DNA of 64,000 nt from Mycobacterium stomatepiae (GTDB taxonomy: Bacteria > Actinomycetota > Actinomycetes > Mycobacteriales > Mycobacteriaceae). This document shows positions 7,439 through 16,794 of this stretch, piece by piece; within the stretch, counting starts at the first letter, position 1, and each line of letters opens with the position of its first letter. The translations under genes and the position numbers were made by a program. The stretch covers positions 1,364,001 through 1,428,000 of the forward strand of contig NZ_AP022587.1 in assembly GCF_010731715.1 (NCBI RefSeq), given 5' to 3'. A model generated the notes under the pieces. The model was not told the origin of the DNA. It did not search any database and was given only the letters and a program-made list of their open reading frames with translations.

Positions 7439-8200
7439 ATGGTTAAAAACGTGTTCGATGACATCGTTGGGACGGCTGATGTTTCGCGCATCGACGACGT
7501 CGCGGTGCTCATGCTGCGACGGGAGCGCAAACTCAATGCGCTCTCGTCGCACATGGAATCCGAATTGCTGCGCGCACTGAGCAGTCCGGAGGTCAAATCC
7601 AGCCGAGCCGTCGTCGTCACCGGCGGCGACACCGTGTTCTCGGCGGGTGCGGACCTCACCGAACTGCGGCTGATGACGACCCGCGACATCGTCGAGTACT
7701 ACCGCGGCTCGGGCCGAGTGTACGAAGAATTCCCGATGCTCCCACAACCGACGGTGGCCGCGATCACCGGCTACTGCCTAGGCGGCGGACTGGAATTGGC
7801 GCTGGCGGCCGACCTGCGAATCGCCGATGCCGCAGCCGTTTTCGGCCTGCCGGAGATCGGTATCGGAATCCTGCCCTCCTCGGGTGGACTCACGCGCATC
7901 GTTCGGGCTGTGGGCGCGGGGCGCGCCAGCGACCTGGTGCTGCGTGGGCGACGGCTCAACGCCCAGCAGGCGGAGCAGTGGGGCATCGTCACCGAGATCA
8001 GCCCGCCCGGCTGTCATGTGCAGTGCGCGATCGGCATCGCGCGCACACTCACCGAGCACTCGCCGCTCGCGCTGCAAATCACCAAGCGGGTGCTGAACGT
8101 GAGCTTCGATGCGCCCAAGGAAGCCGCGCTACTGCTCGAGCAGCTCTCCTATGCGGTCCTCAACGACGCCGACGAATTCGTAACCAGTCCAGAGGAGTGA
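7439..8200 (+). CDS. enoyl-CoA hydratase/isomerase (crotonase family)
   Basis: 253 aa. Crotonase landmarks are present in order: KLNALSSHM, the oxyanion-hole loop FSAGADLTEL, and GYCLGGGLELALAADLRIAD followed by FGLPEIGIGILPSSGG. Both catalytic glutamates of classical hydratases (GGGLE and LPE) are conserved, so hydration of a 2-enoyl-CoA is likely. It is separated from the dehydrogenase operon by 54 bp that hold the palindrome at 7413-7437, so it may have its own control. It ends 3 nt before the PPE gene and is probably co-transcribed with it. Confidence 0.88.
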   Translation: MVKNVFDDIVGTADVSRIDDVAVLMLRRERKLNALSSHMESELLRALSSPEVKSSRAVVVTGGDTVFSAGADLTELRLMTTRDIVEYYRGSGRVYEEFPMLPQPTVAAITGYCLGGGLELALAADLRIADAAAVFGLPEIGIGILPSSGGLTRIVRAVGAGRASDLVLRGRRLNAQQAEQWGIVTEISPPGCHVQCAIGIARTLTEHSPLALQITKRVLNVSFDAPKEAALLLEQLSYAVLNDADEFVTSPEE

Positions 8201-8203
8201 GCG

Positions 8204-9265
8204 TTGACAGACCCAACAGATTTCGCATTACGGCCACCCGAGATCAACTCCGCACTGATGTATGCCGGAGACGGTTCGGGCTCGATGCTCGCCGCGGCAT
8301 CGGCATGGCGAAGTCTCGCCGCCGAACTGAATCATTGCGCGGCGGCGTTTGACTCGACGATGACCGCGCTGGTCGACGAGCAATGGCACGGCCCGGTGTC
8401 TGCATCGCCGGCGGCCGCTGCCGCGGGGCGCTATACGACGTGGCTGCGGACCACCGCCGCCTGGGCCGACCGCACCGCCATGCGGGCCGACGCGGCCGCG
8501 GCCGCCTACGAAGCTGCCTTCGCCGCGACCGTCCCACCGGCAGTGGTCGCCGCTAACCGAAGCGAGTTGGCTTACCTGGTGGCGACCAACTTGCTCGGGC
8601 AGAACACCCCGGCAATCATGGCCACCCAGGCGCAGTACATCGAGATGTGGGCTCAGGACGCCGATGCGATGACCACCTACGCGGCCGCGTCGATGGCCGC
8701 CGCGCGGCTGACTCCTGCTGCCGCACCACCCGAGGTCGTCAACCCGGGCTTGACGGACGACCCGCTCACGCCAGCGTGGCAGCCGCCGGAATGGTGGACG
8801 GACTTCATCAACAACTGGGGACCGAACTCCAACTTTGTGAACTCCATTGCCACCATGGCCGCCGGCTTCGCCCTGCCTTCCACGTATTCAGGCTTGAGTG
8901 CCGGCGGCGACGCCGCGGCCGCGGCCGGGGACGGTGCCGCGGCGGCCGCCGACGGTGCCGCGGCGGCGGGCGCCGACACCGCCGGCGAGCTGTCACGGGT
9001 GACCGGTTTGGGGGCCGTCACCTCCGGCACTGGCAACGCCACCCTGATCGGCAAGTTGGCGGTACCGCAGAGCTGGACCACGGCGTCAGAAATCACCCGC
9101 GTCTCATCGGCGATTGGCACACCTATGGTTTCGCAAGGGCAAGCAGCCGCACCCGGTATGCCCGGAATGCCGATGGCAAACATGAGTAGCCGAGCCATCG
9201 GACGTCACGCCCCGCAATACGGCTTTCGCCCCCAGATCATTACGCGGCCACCCTCCGCAGGCTAA
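8204..9265 (+). CDS. PPE family protein, PPE-SVP subgroup
   Basis: 353 aa from a TTG start (AGAGGAG ends 6 nt upstream). The first ~165 residues are the helical PPE domain: [18 protein letters not shown] at the N-terminus and a [20 protein letters not shown] helix, which in the family pairs with a PE partner and an EspG chaperone for ESX secretion. A low-complexity Ala/Gly segment ([11 protein letters not shown]) follows. The C-terminal domain has [11 protein letters not shown], matching the GxxSVPxxW signature. No PE gene is adjacent, so any partner is encoded elsewhere. PPE genes are a mycobacterial hallmark, richest in slow growers. Being last in a catabolic operon is unusual; if the iron-box reading is right it could be iron-regulated. 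Confidence 0.92.
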   Translation: MTDPTDFALRPPEINSALMYAGDGSGSMLAAASAWRSLAAELNHCAAAFDSTMTALVDEQWHGPVSASPAAAAAGRYTTWLRTTAAWADRTAMRADAAAAAYEAAFAATVPPAVVAANRSELAYLVATNLLGQNTPAIMATQAQYIEMWAQDADAMTTYAAASMAAARLTPAAAPPEVVNPGLTDDPLTPAWQPPEWWTDFINNWGPNSNFVNSIATMAAGFALPSTYSGLSAGGDAAAAAGDGAAAAADGAAAAGADTAGELSRVTGLGAVTSGTGNATLIGKLAVPQSWTTASEITRVSSAIGTPMVSQGQAAAPGMPGMPMANMSSRAIGRHAPQYGFRPQIITRPPSAG

Positions 9266-9426
9266 AACCCATCCACCAGACCGGCCGCAACGATCTGCGC
9301 CCTACGGACGAAATCACGTGCCCACGGAGCACACCCCTGTGTTCAGTGGCGACGGCATATTTAGGCGAAACATATTGCAACAAACCGTGATACGGCCCGC
9401 TGCTACGGGATGGTGCTGACACAGTA

Positions 9427-9471
9427 ATGGGGGCTGGCACGCGCATTTGCGCCGTGCAAGCCCCCATTTGG
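9427..9471. terminator. strong hairpin between convergent genes
   Basis: ATGGGGGCT (9427-9435) pairs with AGCCCCCAT (9459-9467). GCAC (9437-9440) pairs with GTGC (9454-9457) and GCGC pairs inside. A TTTGGTTT tract follows. It lies between the PPE gene (+) and the hydrolase gene (-) and can serve both. The rest of 9266-9497 shows nothing recognisable. Confidence 0.7.
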
Positions 9472-9497
9472 TTTAGTGACAGACTCTTACGAGCGCA

Positions 9498-10133
9498 TCA
9501 ATTACCCCGCGCCACCCACTCGTCGTAATGCACGATCTCTCCCCCGATCGTGGTGGTGTCACCATGTCCGGTGTAGACAACGGTATCGGCGGGGAGCCGA
9601 CCCAGTTTGTCTTTGATCGATCCGAGAATGGTGGGGAAATCCGAGAACGAACGGCCCGTCGCCCCAGGGCCGCCCTGGAACAGGGTGTCGCCGGAAAATA
9701 CCGCCGCAAGGTCAGGGACATACAGGCATGTCGAGCCCGGGGAATGCCCGGGTGTCGTAATGGCGTGCAGATCGATGCCACCGGCGGTGAGTATCTGACC
9801 ATCTTCAATCGGCAGGAATGCCTTGTCGCCATGGGTCATTCGACACAACATGCCGTCAGCAGGGTTGAGCAATACCGGCGCATCGAGGTCAACGCCAAGC
9901 TCTGGGGCAACGGTGATGTGGTCGTTGTGGCCATGGGTACAGATCACGGCGACGACGTGGCGACCACCGACCGCAGCCTCGATCGCCTTCGCGTCGTGGG
10001 CTGCGTCGACGACGATGACCTCTTTGTCATCGCCGACGACCCAGACATTGTTGTCGACTTCCCAACTGCCACCGTCAAGTTCGAAAATTCCCTGGGTGAT
10101 CACACGTTGGATACCGCTACCGATTGCGGTCAT
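9498..10133 (-). CDS. metallo-beta-lactamase-fold hydrolase next to mscR (putative S-formylmycothiol/thioester hydrolase)
   Basis: 211 aa. The glyoxalase II-like zinc motif THGHNDH, the GHSPGST histidine, SGDTLF and YTGHGD complete a binuclear metal site. The ATG overlaps the stop of the upstream mscR gene (ATGA at 10131), so the pair is translationally coupled. The same pair (Rv2259/Rv2260) occurs in M. tuberculosis as I recall. By context it may hydrolyse S-formylmycothiol to formate and mycothiol, finishing formaldehyde oxidation. That role is inferred, not shown. Last gene of the amine operon, ahead of the hairpin at 9427. Confidence 0.85.
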   Translation of the reverse strand: MTAIGSGIQRVITQGIFELDGGSWEVDNNVWVVGDDKEVIVVDAAHDAKAIEAAVGGRHVVAVICTHGHNDHITVAPELGVDLDAPVLLNPADGMLCRMTHGDKAFLPIEDGQILTAGGIDLHAITTPGHSPGSTCLYVPDLAAVFSGDTLFQGGPGATGRSFSDFPTILGSIKDKLGRLPADTVVYTGHGDTTTIGGEIVHYDEWVARGN

Positions 10134-11215
10134 TTGAGCACCACCACCGATCGCAGCACCGTGCCCTGCTTCATCTCGGCGAACGCCGTTTCGATGCCGC
10201 CGAGATCGATACGTTCGGTGACGAATGTGTCCAACGGCAGACGTCCCTGTTGATAAAGATCGACTAGCACCGGAAAGTCGCGTTCGGGCAAGCAGTCGCC
10301 GTACCAAGAGGACTTGAGCGCGCCACCGCGGGAGAAGAAATCCACCAGCGGCATGTCGAGCATCATGTCCGGGGTCGGAACACCGACGAGCACCACGGTT
10401 CCGGCGAGGTCGCGCGCGCAGAACGCTTGCTTCCACGTCTCGGGACGGCCCACCGCGTCGATCACGGCATCGGCACCGAATCCGCCCGTCAGCTCCCGGA
10501 CGGCGGTGATCACGTCGGGGATTGCCGTCGCGTCGATCACGTGGGTCGCCCCTAGCTCACGCGCCCATTCGAGTTTGCGGGCGTCGCGGTCGATCGCGAT
10601 GACGGTGGCAGCGCCGGCCAGCCGAGCTCCGGCAATCGCGGCAGCACCCACACCGCCGCAGCCGATCACTGCCACGGAGTCGCCGCGTCCCACGGCCGCG
10701 GTGTTCACCGCGGCGCCGAGCCCGGCCATCACCCCACAACCCAGCAACCCGACCACCGCCGGATCGGCGACGGGGACCTTGGTGCACTGTCCCTTGTGGA
10801 CCAACGTCTTCTCCGCGAACGCCCCAATGCCCAGTGCGGGCGTCAACTCGGTGCCGTCCGACAGGGTCATCGGTGCCGACGCGTTGTGGGTATCGAAGCA
10901 GTACCAGGGCCGGCCCCGCTTGCATGCCCGGCAGTGCCCACAGACCGCGCGCCAGTTGAGGACGACGAAATCGCCGACCTCGACATGGGTGACGCCGGAA
11001 CCGACCGTTTCGACGACACCGGCAGCCTCATGTCCTAGCAAGAATGGGAATTCATCGTTGATCCCGCCGTCGCGGTACGCCAGATCGGTGTGGCAGACCC
11101 CGCATGCCTGGATCTTCACGACGACATCGTGCGGACCCGGATCGGGCAGGATGATGGTGGTCAGCTCGGCCGGTGCGCCCTTGGTCAGGGCCACAACGCC
11201 CTCTACCTGCTGCAT
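10130..11215 (-). CDS. mscR: S-(hydroxymethyl)mycothiol dehydrogenase (mycothiol-dependent formaldehyde dehydrogenase)
   Basis: 361 aa zinc alcohol dehydrogenase (MDR family), the usual length for actinobacterial MscR. Catalytic-zinc motifs are [13 protein letters not shown] and GHEAAGVVE. The structural-zinc cysteines are in [15 protein letters not shown], and the NAD-binding loop is [10 protein letters not shown]. The enzyme oxidises the adduct of formaldehyde and mycothiol with NAD+. Placed at the end of a demethylation operon, it disposes of the formaldehyde released at each N-demethylation step. Mycothiol use also marks the host as an actinobacterium. The start has GGAAGAA just upstream. 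Confidence 0.9.
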   Translation of the reverse strand: MQQVEGVVALTKGAPAELTTIILPDPGPHDVVVKIQACGVCHTDLAYRDGGINDEFPFLLGHEAAGVVETVGSGVTHVEVGDFVVLNWRAVCGHCRACKRGRPWYCFDTHNASAPMTLSDGTELTPALGIGAFAEKTLVHKGQCTKVPVADPAVVGLLGCGVMAGLGAAVNTAAVGRGDSVAVIGCGGVGAAAIAGARLAGAATVIAIDRDARKLEWARELGATHVIDATAIPDVITAVRELTGGFGADAVIDAVGRPETWKQAFCARDLAGTVVLVGVPTPDMMLDMPLVDFFSRGGALKSSWYGDCLPERDFPVLVDLYQQGRLPLDTFVTERIDLGGIETAFAEMKQGTVLRSVVVLK

Positions 11216-11274
11216 GAGTTCTTCCTTCTTCCGTGGAGATTCGTTGGATGTGAGAGTTCGGGTTATGTTTGTGC

Positions 11275-12462
11275 TCAGCGCATCTCGCCAGCCCCGACAT
11301 AGGGAAAGCGGGTGACCAGGAGGTCACCTTCGGCGAATCGCGATAGCCGGAAGTCGGATTCCGGGATGCGCGGATCTTTGGAGCGCCCCTCGACGACGAG
11401 ATCGGCGATCAGCGTTCCCACCGCCGGAGCGATCTTGAATCCGTGGCCGCTGAATCCCGCTGCGACCAACAGACCGTCGATATCGGTTGTGGAGATGACC
11501 GGATTCCAGTCGGGCGTCACGTCGTAACACCCCGCATAGCTGCTCGCGATCGATGCGTTCTCCAGGCCGGGGAACCGAGTACTGATCTTCTCCACGGCGA
11601 GGTCGACGAACGCCTCGTCTGCCCGGTTGAGATACCGATCGGGATCGACGATATCGAGTTGGGCGAGATCAGAATTGCCGAACAGGATCTCCGAGTTGAC
11701 GTCGGGCCGCACGTATTGCAGTGACACCAGGTCGGAAAACACCGGCACCGGGCCGAGATCGATTCCGGGAGACAGCATCACGATCTGCTCGCGATGCACC
11801 CGGATCGGCACGTCAATGCCGTAGGGCAAAAGGAAAGCCCGAGTCCACGCGCCGGTGGCGACGATGACGGTGTCGGCGTGGATCTCGCCGCCGTCGGCCA
11901 ACAGGATGCCGCCGACCCGGTCGGCATTGACGCTGAGCCCGACGACTTCGGTCATCTGTCGGAGTCGGACGCCGGCGGCGCGGGCCGACACCATGAAGGC
12001 TTGTGTGGTCTGATAAGCGTCGCCGTAGCCGCCTCGCGCTTCCCAGCCAAACGCACCGAAGGGGCGAAGGTCGGCCCATGGCCACATCTTCGCGACCTCG
12101 GCCGCGGCGATCTCTTCGGTCTCTACCCCGACTTCTCGTTGAGCGGCCAGGCTTTTACGCATGTTGTCGACGTTCGCGTCGCTGACGCCGACAACGTAGC
12201 CGGTTTGGCGGAAGCCGATGTCGCCGCCAAAGATCTCTCCGGCATTCTCGAACGTCTCCAGCCCGACCGTCGCCATCGCCGCCAGCGAGCTGACGCCGTA
12301 GTGACAGCGGATGATGCCGGAGGACTTCCCGGTCATTCCGCTGCCCACGGTGTTGCGTTCGACGACAACGACGTTGGTGATCCCGCGCTGGCTGAGTGCC
12401 CAGGCGGCAGCCGCGCCTTCGAGGCCGCCGCCGAGGATGATGACGTCTGCGGTATCTGCCAT
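11275..12462 (-). CDS. FAD-dependent oxidoreductase, sarcosine-oxidase-beta/MgdA-like; candidate N-methylglutamate dehydrogenase
   Basis: 395 aa of the DAO family. The N-terminal dinucleotide motif [15 protein letters not shown] ends with the ribose-binding VVVER, and a C-terminal [14 protein letters not shown] closes the FAD site. The ATG overlaps the stop of the glutamate-synthase-like gene (TAATG at 12460-12462). The neighbours make N-methylglutamate, so this flavoenzyme is the natural candidate to oxidise it to glutamate and formaldehyde. Known N-methylglutamate dehydrogenases (MgdABCD) are four-subunit, sarcosine-oxidase-like complexes with a folate-binding subunit. Here only the beta-type subunit is encoded. 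The alternative is a sarcosine or dimethylglycine oxidase. Confidence 0.8.
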   Translation of the reverse strand: MADTADVIILGGGLEGAAAAWALSQRGITNVVVVERNTVGSGMTGKSSGIIRCHYGVSSLAAMATVGLETFENAGEIFGGDIGFRQTGYVVGVSDANVDNMRKSLAAQREVGVETEEIAAAEVAKMWPWADLRPFGAFGWEARGGYGDAYQTTQAFMVSARAAGVRLRQMTEVVGLSVNADRVGGILLADGGEIHADTVIVATGAWTRAFLLPYGIDVPIRVHREQIVMLSPGIDLGPVPVFSDLVSLQYVRPDVNSEILFGNSDLAQLDIVDPDRYLNRADEAFVDLAVEKISTRFPGLENASIASSYAGCYDVTPDWNPVISTTDIDGLLVAAGFSGHGFKIAPAVGTLIADLVVEGRSKDPRIPESDFRLSRFAEGDLLVTRFPYVGAGEMR

Positions 12463-13796
12463 TACAAACCCGCACCTGGGATCCAGGAGGTCCCCGCCAG
12501 CGGCACCCGCGCCATCGCCGCGGCCTCGATCGTGATCGCAACCAAGTCCTCGGGTTCGAGGTGCTGGAGGTGAGCCTTCCCGCACGCGCGGGCAATGGTC
12601 TGCGCCTCCATGGTCAGCACCCGCAAATAATTAGCCAGCCGGCGCCCGCCCGCCACCGGGTCGAAGCGAGCCGCCAACGTCGGATCCTGCGTGGTAATGC
12701 CGGCCGGGTCCCGGCCAACTTGGAAGTCGTCGTAGAAACCGGCTGCGCTGCCAAGCTTCTCGTACTCGTCGGCATAGCGGGGATGGTTATCACCCAGCGC
12801 GATCAAGGCTGCGGTCCCGATGGCGACGGCGTCAGCCCCCAGGGCCATCGCCTTGGCCACGTCCGCGCCGGTGCGAATGCCACCCGAGACGACAAGCTGC
12901 ACCTTGCGGTGCATCCCCGCCTCCTGCAACGCCTGCACCGCTTGGGGAAGAGCAGCCAACGTCGGGATACCGACGTGTTCGATGAACACGCTCTGGGTAG
13001 CCGCTGTTCCCCCCTGCATCCCGTCCACGACGACGACGTCGGCGCCGGACCGCACGGCCAGGCTGACGTCGTAGTAGGTGCGGGTGGCGCCAACCTTGAC
13101 GTAGATGGGCTTTTCCCGGTCCGTGAGTTCGCGCAACTCATTGATCTTGATCGCGAGGTCGTCAGGCCCTGTCCAGTCCGGATGACGGCAGGCACTGCGT
13201 TGGTCAATGCCTTCAGGCAACGTGCGCATCCGAGCGACTCGCTCAGAGATCTTCTGCCCCAACAGCATTCCCCCGCCGCCGGGTTTGGCGCCCTGACCAA
13301 GGACTACCTCGATGGCATCCGCCTTACGCAGATCGTCGGGATTCATCCCGTAGCGTGACGGCAGGTATTGGTAGACGAGGTATTTAGATTGGCCGCGCTC
13401 CTCCGGTGTCATTCCCCCGTCACCGGTCGTCGTCGACGTACCCACCGCGCTGGCACCGCGGCCCAGCGCCTCCTTCGCGGGGCCGGACAAGGCGCCGAAA
13501 CTCATGCCGGCGATCGTGACCGGGATCAACAGGTGCAGAGGATTTTTCGCATGCAAGTCGCCCAGCACGACATCGGTGTCGCATCGCTCGCGATAACCCT
13601 CTAACGGATACCGCGACATCGATGCACCCAGGAACAACAAGTCATCGAAGTGCGGAAGCGGACGTTTGGCGCCCCAGCCACGGATGTCGTAGATTCCGGT
13701 CTCGGCGGCCCGCTGGATGTCGGCGATGACACCACGGTCGAAGGTAGCCGATTCGCGCAAGCCGGATGCACTGTGTGCAGCGTTACTGCCAGTCAT
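12462..13796 (-). CDS. mgsC: N-methylglutamate synthase subunit C-like (FMN glutamate-synthase domain)
   Basis: 444 aa. TIM-barrel glutamate synthase domain: PVTIAGMSFGALSGPAKEAL, GDGGMTPEE, GQGAKPGGGGMLLG, VDGMQGGTAA and the FMN-phosphate site VVSGGIRTGADVAKAMALGADAVAIGTAALIA (spanning about residues 318-350). The three-cysteine [3Fe-4S] motif of GltB is not evident. With the two genes upstream it makes a split glutamate synthase, as in MgsABC, which converts gamma-glutamylmethylamide and 2-oxoglutarate to N-methylglutamate and glutamate. ATG 13796 is preferred over GTG 13799 because AAGGA lies 6 nt before it. A GlxD function in another pathway remains possible. Confidence 0.82.
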   Translation of the reverse strand: MTGSNAAHSASGLRESATFDRGVIADIQRAAETGIYDIRGWGAKRPLPHFDDLLFLGASMSRYPLEGYRERCDTDVVLGDLHAKNPLHLLIPVTIAGMSFGALSGPAKEALGRGASAVGTSTTTGDGGMTPEERGQSKYLVYQYLPSRYGMNPDDLRKADAIEVVLGQGAKPGGGGMLLGQKISERVARMRTLPEGIDQRSACRHPDWTGPDDLAIKINELRELTDREKPIYVKVGATRTYYDVSLAVRSGADVVVVDGMQGGTAATQSVFIEHVGIPTLAALPQAVQALQEAGMHRKVQLVVSGGIRTGADVAKAMALGADAVAIGTAALIALGDNHPRYADEYEKLGSAAGFYDDFQVGRDPAGITTQDPTLAARFDPVAGGRRLANYLRVLTMEAQTIARACGKAHLQHLEPEDLVAITIEAAAMARVPLAGTSWIPGAGL

Positions 13797-13807
13797 CACA
13801 AGTCCTT

Positions 13808-14488
13808 TCAGTACGCCGCTGTGTTGTCGACATCGAAGTGGTAGAGCTGACGCCCCGACCCGTACCGCGTGTAGGTGGCGGGATCGTCATCGAACCCAGC
13901 AGCTTTGAGCAGCCCGGCAAGTTCCTCGAGGTGCTCGGCACGCATTTCTTTGCGCACGCAATCCGCGCCCAGGGACTCCACTGTGCCCCGCACGTAGATG
14001 CGGGTCTCGTAGATCGAATCGCCGAGGCCGTGACCGGCCTTGCCGCGTATCACGAGCCGCCCGTCCTGGGCCATGAACGCACTGTTGTGCCCGACGTTTC
14101 CGCCGACGACGATGTCGACGCCCTTCATCGAGATGCCGCAGCGCGCGCCGGCGGTGCCCTCGATGACGAGCAGACCGCCGCGCGCGGTGGCACCCGCTGA
14201 CTGCGACGCGTCGCCCTTCACGACCACCGTGCCGCTCATCATGTTTTCGGCAACTCCAATGCCGGCATTGCCGTTGATCGTCACTTCCGCTTGCTGATTC
14301 ATCCCCGCCGCGTAGTAGCCGACGTGACCGTTAACGGTGACCTTCACCGGCGCGTCAAGACCGACGGCCACACTGTGCGCACCCTTCGGGTTGTCGATGA
14401 CGACCTCGCCGGTGAGGTCGTTGGCGTGCAACGCCTGATTGACGTCGCGCAGCGACACGGCCGCTAGATCGAAGCTCATCGCGTCCAT
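13808..14488 (-). CDS. mgsB: N-methylglutamate synthase subunit B-like (GXGXG domain)
   Basis: 226 aa. A right-handed beta-helix of the glutamate synthase C-terminal type with repeated G-x-x-G strands (NGNAGIGVAENMMSGTVVVKG, GGLLVIEGTAGARCG, GGNVGHNSAFMAQDG). In glutamate synthases this domain is structural and organises ammonia transfer between the amidotransferase and FMN sites. Start ATG 14488 is chosen because GGAGGTGG stands 7 nt before it. It overlaps the upstream gene by 13 nt; an in-frame ATG at 14479 also overlaps the stop. It is the middle of three adjacent subunit genes that correspond to one GltB chain. Confidence 0.85.
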   Translation of the reverse strand: MDAMSFDLAAVSLRDVNQALHANDLTGEVVIDNPKGAHSVAVGLDAPVKVTVNGHVGYYAAGMNQQAEVTINGNAGIGVAENMMSGTVVVKGDASQSAGATARGGLLVIEGTAGARCGISMKGVDIVVGGNVGHNSAFMAQDGRLVIRGKAGHGLGDSIYETRIYVRGTVESLGADCVRKEMRAEHLEELAGLLKAAGFDDDPATYTRYGSGRQLYHFDVDNTAAY

Positions 14489-15372
14489 ACGTAAACCACC
14501 TCCGGCTCGGGTTCCCACACTCGTGCGCTGCCGACGCCCGGCAACCCGGACAAAGCTCGGTATTCCGATGCCATCGCCACCCAGTCGTCGGTCTCGGCGA
14601 TGATCGCCGGTTTGCAGGCGATCGCGTCGCGCACCACCGCGAACGAGTCGTGGTTGGAGACCAGCAACGTGTAGAAGCCGTCGAACGTCGCGCAGAGTTC
14701 CTTCAACGCGGCTTCGATGCCGCGGCCCTCGGCCAGTTGCTTGGCGACAAAACGGGCACCGACCTCGGTGTCGTTCTCACTGTCGAATCGCACACCGGCC
14801 CTGGACAGTTCACGGCGGATGGTGGCGTGGTTGGAAAACGACCCGTTGTGCACCAAACACTGCTCGGGCCCGACCGCGTAGGGGTGCGCCCCGCCGGGAG
14901 TGACCGCCGATTCGGTCGCCATCCGGGTGTGCCCCACGCCCTGCCATCCATGCGCGTCCGGTAATCCCCAGTGCACAGACAGTTCCCGTGGCGTACCCAC
15001 GCCCTTGAGCACCGTGAGGTCCTTGCCGAATCCCGCAATCAGCGGGTCCGGCAACACGGCCCGCGCCGCTTCGAGGAGCGGCGTCGCATCCAGTGGCGCG
15101 CTCAGCAACAGAATGTCATCGAGGTAGCCAGCGTTGACGTGGACACCGAGCCGTTCGGTCAACGCGGCGCCGATGACGTCGGACTCGACACTGACATCGA
15201 GGAGGCTCACGCAGCCATATCCCGGTGGGGACCAGTCGGAATGCCCATAGATGGCTACTCCGGCGGAGTCTGCGCCGCGATCTTGCATCTCGCACAGCAT
15301 CGCCGTCAGCAACGAACCAAGTTGCGGGTACAGCTCAGGATTTCTGAGGTGCAGCCCTACGATTCCGCACAC
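14476..15372 (-). CDS. mgsA: N-methylglutamate synthase subunit A-like (class II glutamine amidotransferase)
   Basis: 298 aa. It begins (GTG)-CGIVGLH, so Cys2 is the N-terminal nucleophile after Met removal. RGADSAGVAIYG, TRMATESAVTPGGAHPY and the VHNGSFSNH loop with SENDTEVGARF complete the Ntn amidotransferase site. In the N-methylglutamate pathway this subunit would act on gamma-glutamylmethylamide, releasing methylamine for transfer, instead of glutamine. AAAGGA precedes the GTG by 8 nt. It overlaps mgsB and follows the synthetase gene that makes its substrate. GlxB-like amidotransferases of unknown role look the same, so the assignment rests on context. Confidence 0.83.
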   Translation of the reverse strand: MCGIVGLHLRNPELYPQLGSLLTAMLCEMQDRGADSAGVAIYGHSDWSPPGYGCVSLLDVSVESDVIGAALTERLGVHVNAGYLDDILLLSAPLDATPLLEAARAVLPDPLIAGFGKDLTVLKGVGTPRELSVHWGLPDAHGWQGVGHTRMATESAVTPGGAHPYAVGPEQCLVHNGSFSNHATIRRELSRAGVRFDSENDTEVGARFVAKQLAEGRGIEAALKELCATFDGFYTLLVSNHDSFAVVRDAIACKPAIIAETDDWVAMASEYRALSGLPGVGSARVWEPEPEVVYVWTR

Positions 15373-15403
15373 GGATGATCCTTTCGGTGATGAGGTGGGG
15401 GGT

Positions 15404-16734
15404 CTAGAACGCGGTCAGATAGGTGTCGATTTCCCATGGGGTCACCGATGAGTGCCATGCGAAGAACTCTTGCCTCTTGAGATGGGCGTAATAATCCGAA
15501 ACGCGGGGCGCGAGTGCCTCGCTGTCGGCCGAGTCGAGAACTGCCTTGATGACGACGTCGGATTCGAGTTGTTCGACCGCGTGCAGGAGGGTGAGCGGGA
15601 TTGGCGGTCGCCCGGGATTCGTCACCGCGACGTCGCCGGGACTCACGCTGCGTTTGATCCCGTCCAAGCCGGCACCCAGTGCGGCCGCAATCGCCAGATA
15701 GGGATTGGCCGAACTGTCGCCGCCGCGTAGTTCGACGCGCTGGTTGTCGGGAACGCGGAGGTGCTGAGTGCGGTCGTTGCCGCCGTAGGTCGGAGTGCGC
15801 GGCGCCCACGAAGCCCCGGACACGGTCGACACCGCCCCGGTGCGCTTGTAGGAGTTGACCGTGGGAGCGATCAGCGCCTGGAGCGCCGCCGCATGGTCGA
15901 GGATACCGCCGATGAAGCTGTATGCCGTCTCCGAAAGATCCAGCCCGCGTTGGTCTTCGGCGCCGGGAAATATCGGGGAACCGCCACTGGTCAGCGACAG
16001 ATGCAGATGCAGGCCGCTGCCGGTACGGTCGGCGAACGGTTTGGGCATGAAGGTCGCGATCATCCCGTTGTCGGCGGCGAGCACCGACAGCAGGTACCGC
16101 AACGTGGTCACACGGTCCGCCGTGGTCAACGCTTCGGCGTAGGCGAAGTTCTGTTCGAACTGACCGTTGGCGTCTTCGTGGTCGTTGGCGTAGTTGCCCC
16201 AGCCCAGGGCGTTCATTGCGTTGCTGATTGACGCCAGGTGGTCGTACATGCGCGTCACACCGCGAGCGTCGTAACAGGGCCGCTTCGCGGTGTCGCCCGC
16301 GTCTGCCGGGTACAACGAGCCCGCGGCGTCGCGGCGGAGCAGAAAGTACTCAACCTCTGCGCCGACCCACGCCTCAAAGCCGGCATCGGAGGCTTGCTGC
16401 ACGACAGCTTTGAGGATGTTACGCGGCGCGAACGGCCACGGCCGGCCCTCGACGTGGGGGTCGCAGTGCACGATCGCTAACCCGGGTTTGACGAACGGGA
16501 TCGGAGCGAAAGATGCCGGGTCAGGGATGGCAACCAGGTCGGGATCCTTGGGCTCCTGCCCCATGGCCCCGACGGCGTATCCCGCGAAACCGACTCCATT
16601 ACTGGCTAATTCGTCGACGGCAGAAACCGGAACCAACTTTGCGCAGGGCTTGCCGTTGAGGTCGACAAACATCGTCAAGATGAACGACGTGCCCGACTCT
16701 CGACATAGGTCCGCAGATCAGCCGACGTGGTCAT
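15404..16734 (-). CDS. gmaS: gamma-glutamylmethylamide synthetase (GlnT/glutamine synthetase type III-like), frameshifted at the N-terminus
   Basis: Glutamine-synthetase fold. The beta-grasp domain has FVDLNGKPCAKLVPV. The catalytic barrel has EVEYFLL, NDHEDANGQFEQNF, SGLHLHLSL and the Arg loop NSYKRTG, with RVELRGGDSSANPYLA near the end. GmaS ligates methylamine to glutamate with ATP. The best start is ATG 16734 (GAGGG 5 nt upstream), reading MTTSADLRTYVES. A one-base loss near 16693-16698 then shifts frame. Restoring it joins to GTSFILTMFVDLNG and gives 443 aa, the expected length. The only unbroken reading starts at TTG 16678 without a ribosome site and removes the first ~19 residues. Choice of GmaS over glutamine synthetase depends on the HODM and mgs neighbours. 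Confidence 0.8.
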
Positions 16735-16754
16735 AACATCCCTCGTAACTCTAG

Positions 16755-16782
16755 GTTTCTTTGCAATGATCATAGTTTCTTT
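16755..16782. promoter_or_regulatory. internal promoter and paired repeats upstream of gmaS
   Basis: On the minus strand, AAAGAAAC occurs twice exactly 20 bp apart (complement of GTTTCTTT at 16755-16762 and 16775-16782). Between them lies TATGAT (complement of 16769-16774), a good -10 box about 35 nt upstream of the gmaS ATG. The extended form GCAAAGAAAC recurs upstream of the operon's first gene (complement of 24234-24243). This looks like a second, co-regulated promoter for the gmaS-mgs-mscR part. Confidence 0.5.
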
Positions 16783-16794
16783 TCACTAAACTCG

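Noticed and set aside
12462..16734. Ordinary glutamine synthetase-glutamate synthase for ammonia assimilation
   Set aside because: The synthase is split in three GlxBCD/MgsABC-type subunits, the synthetase is GlnT-like, and the operon is full of N-demethylation genes; ammonia assimilation remains a fallback reading.
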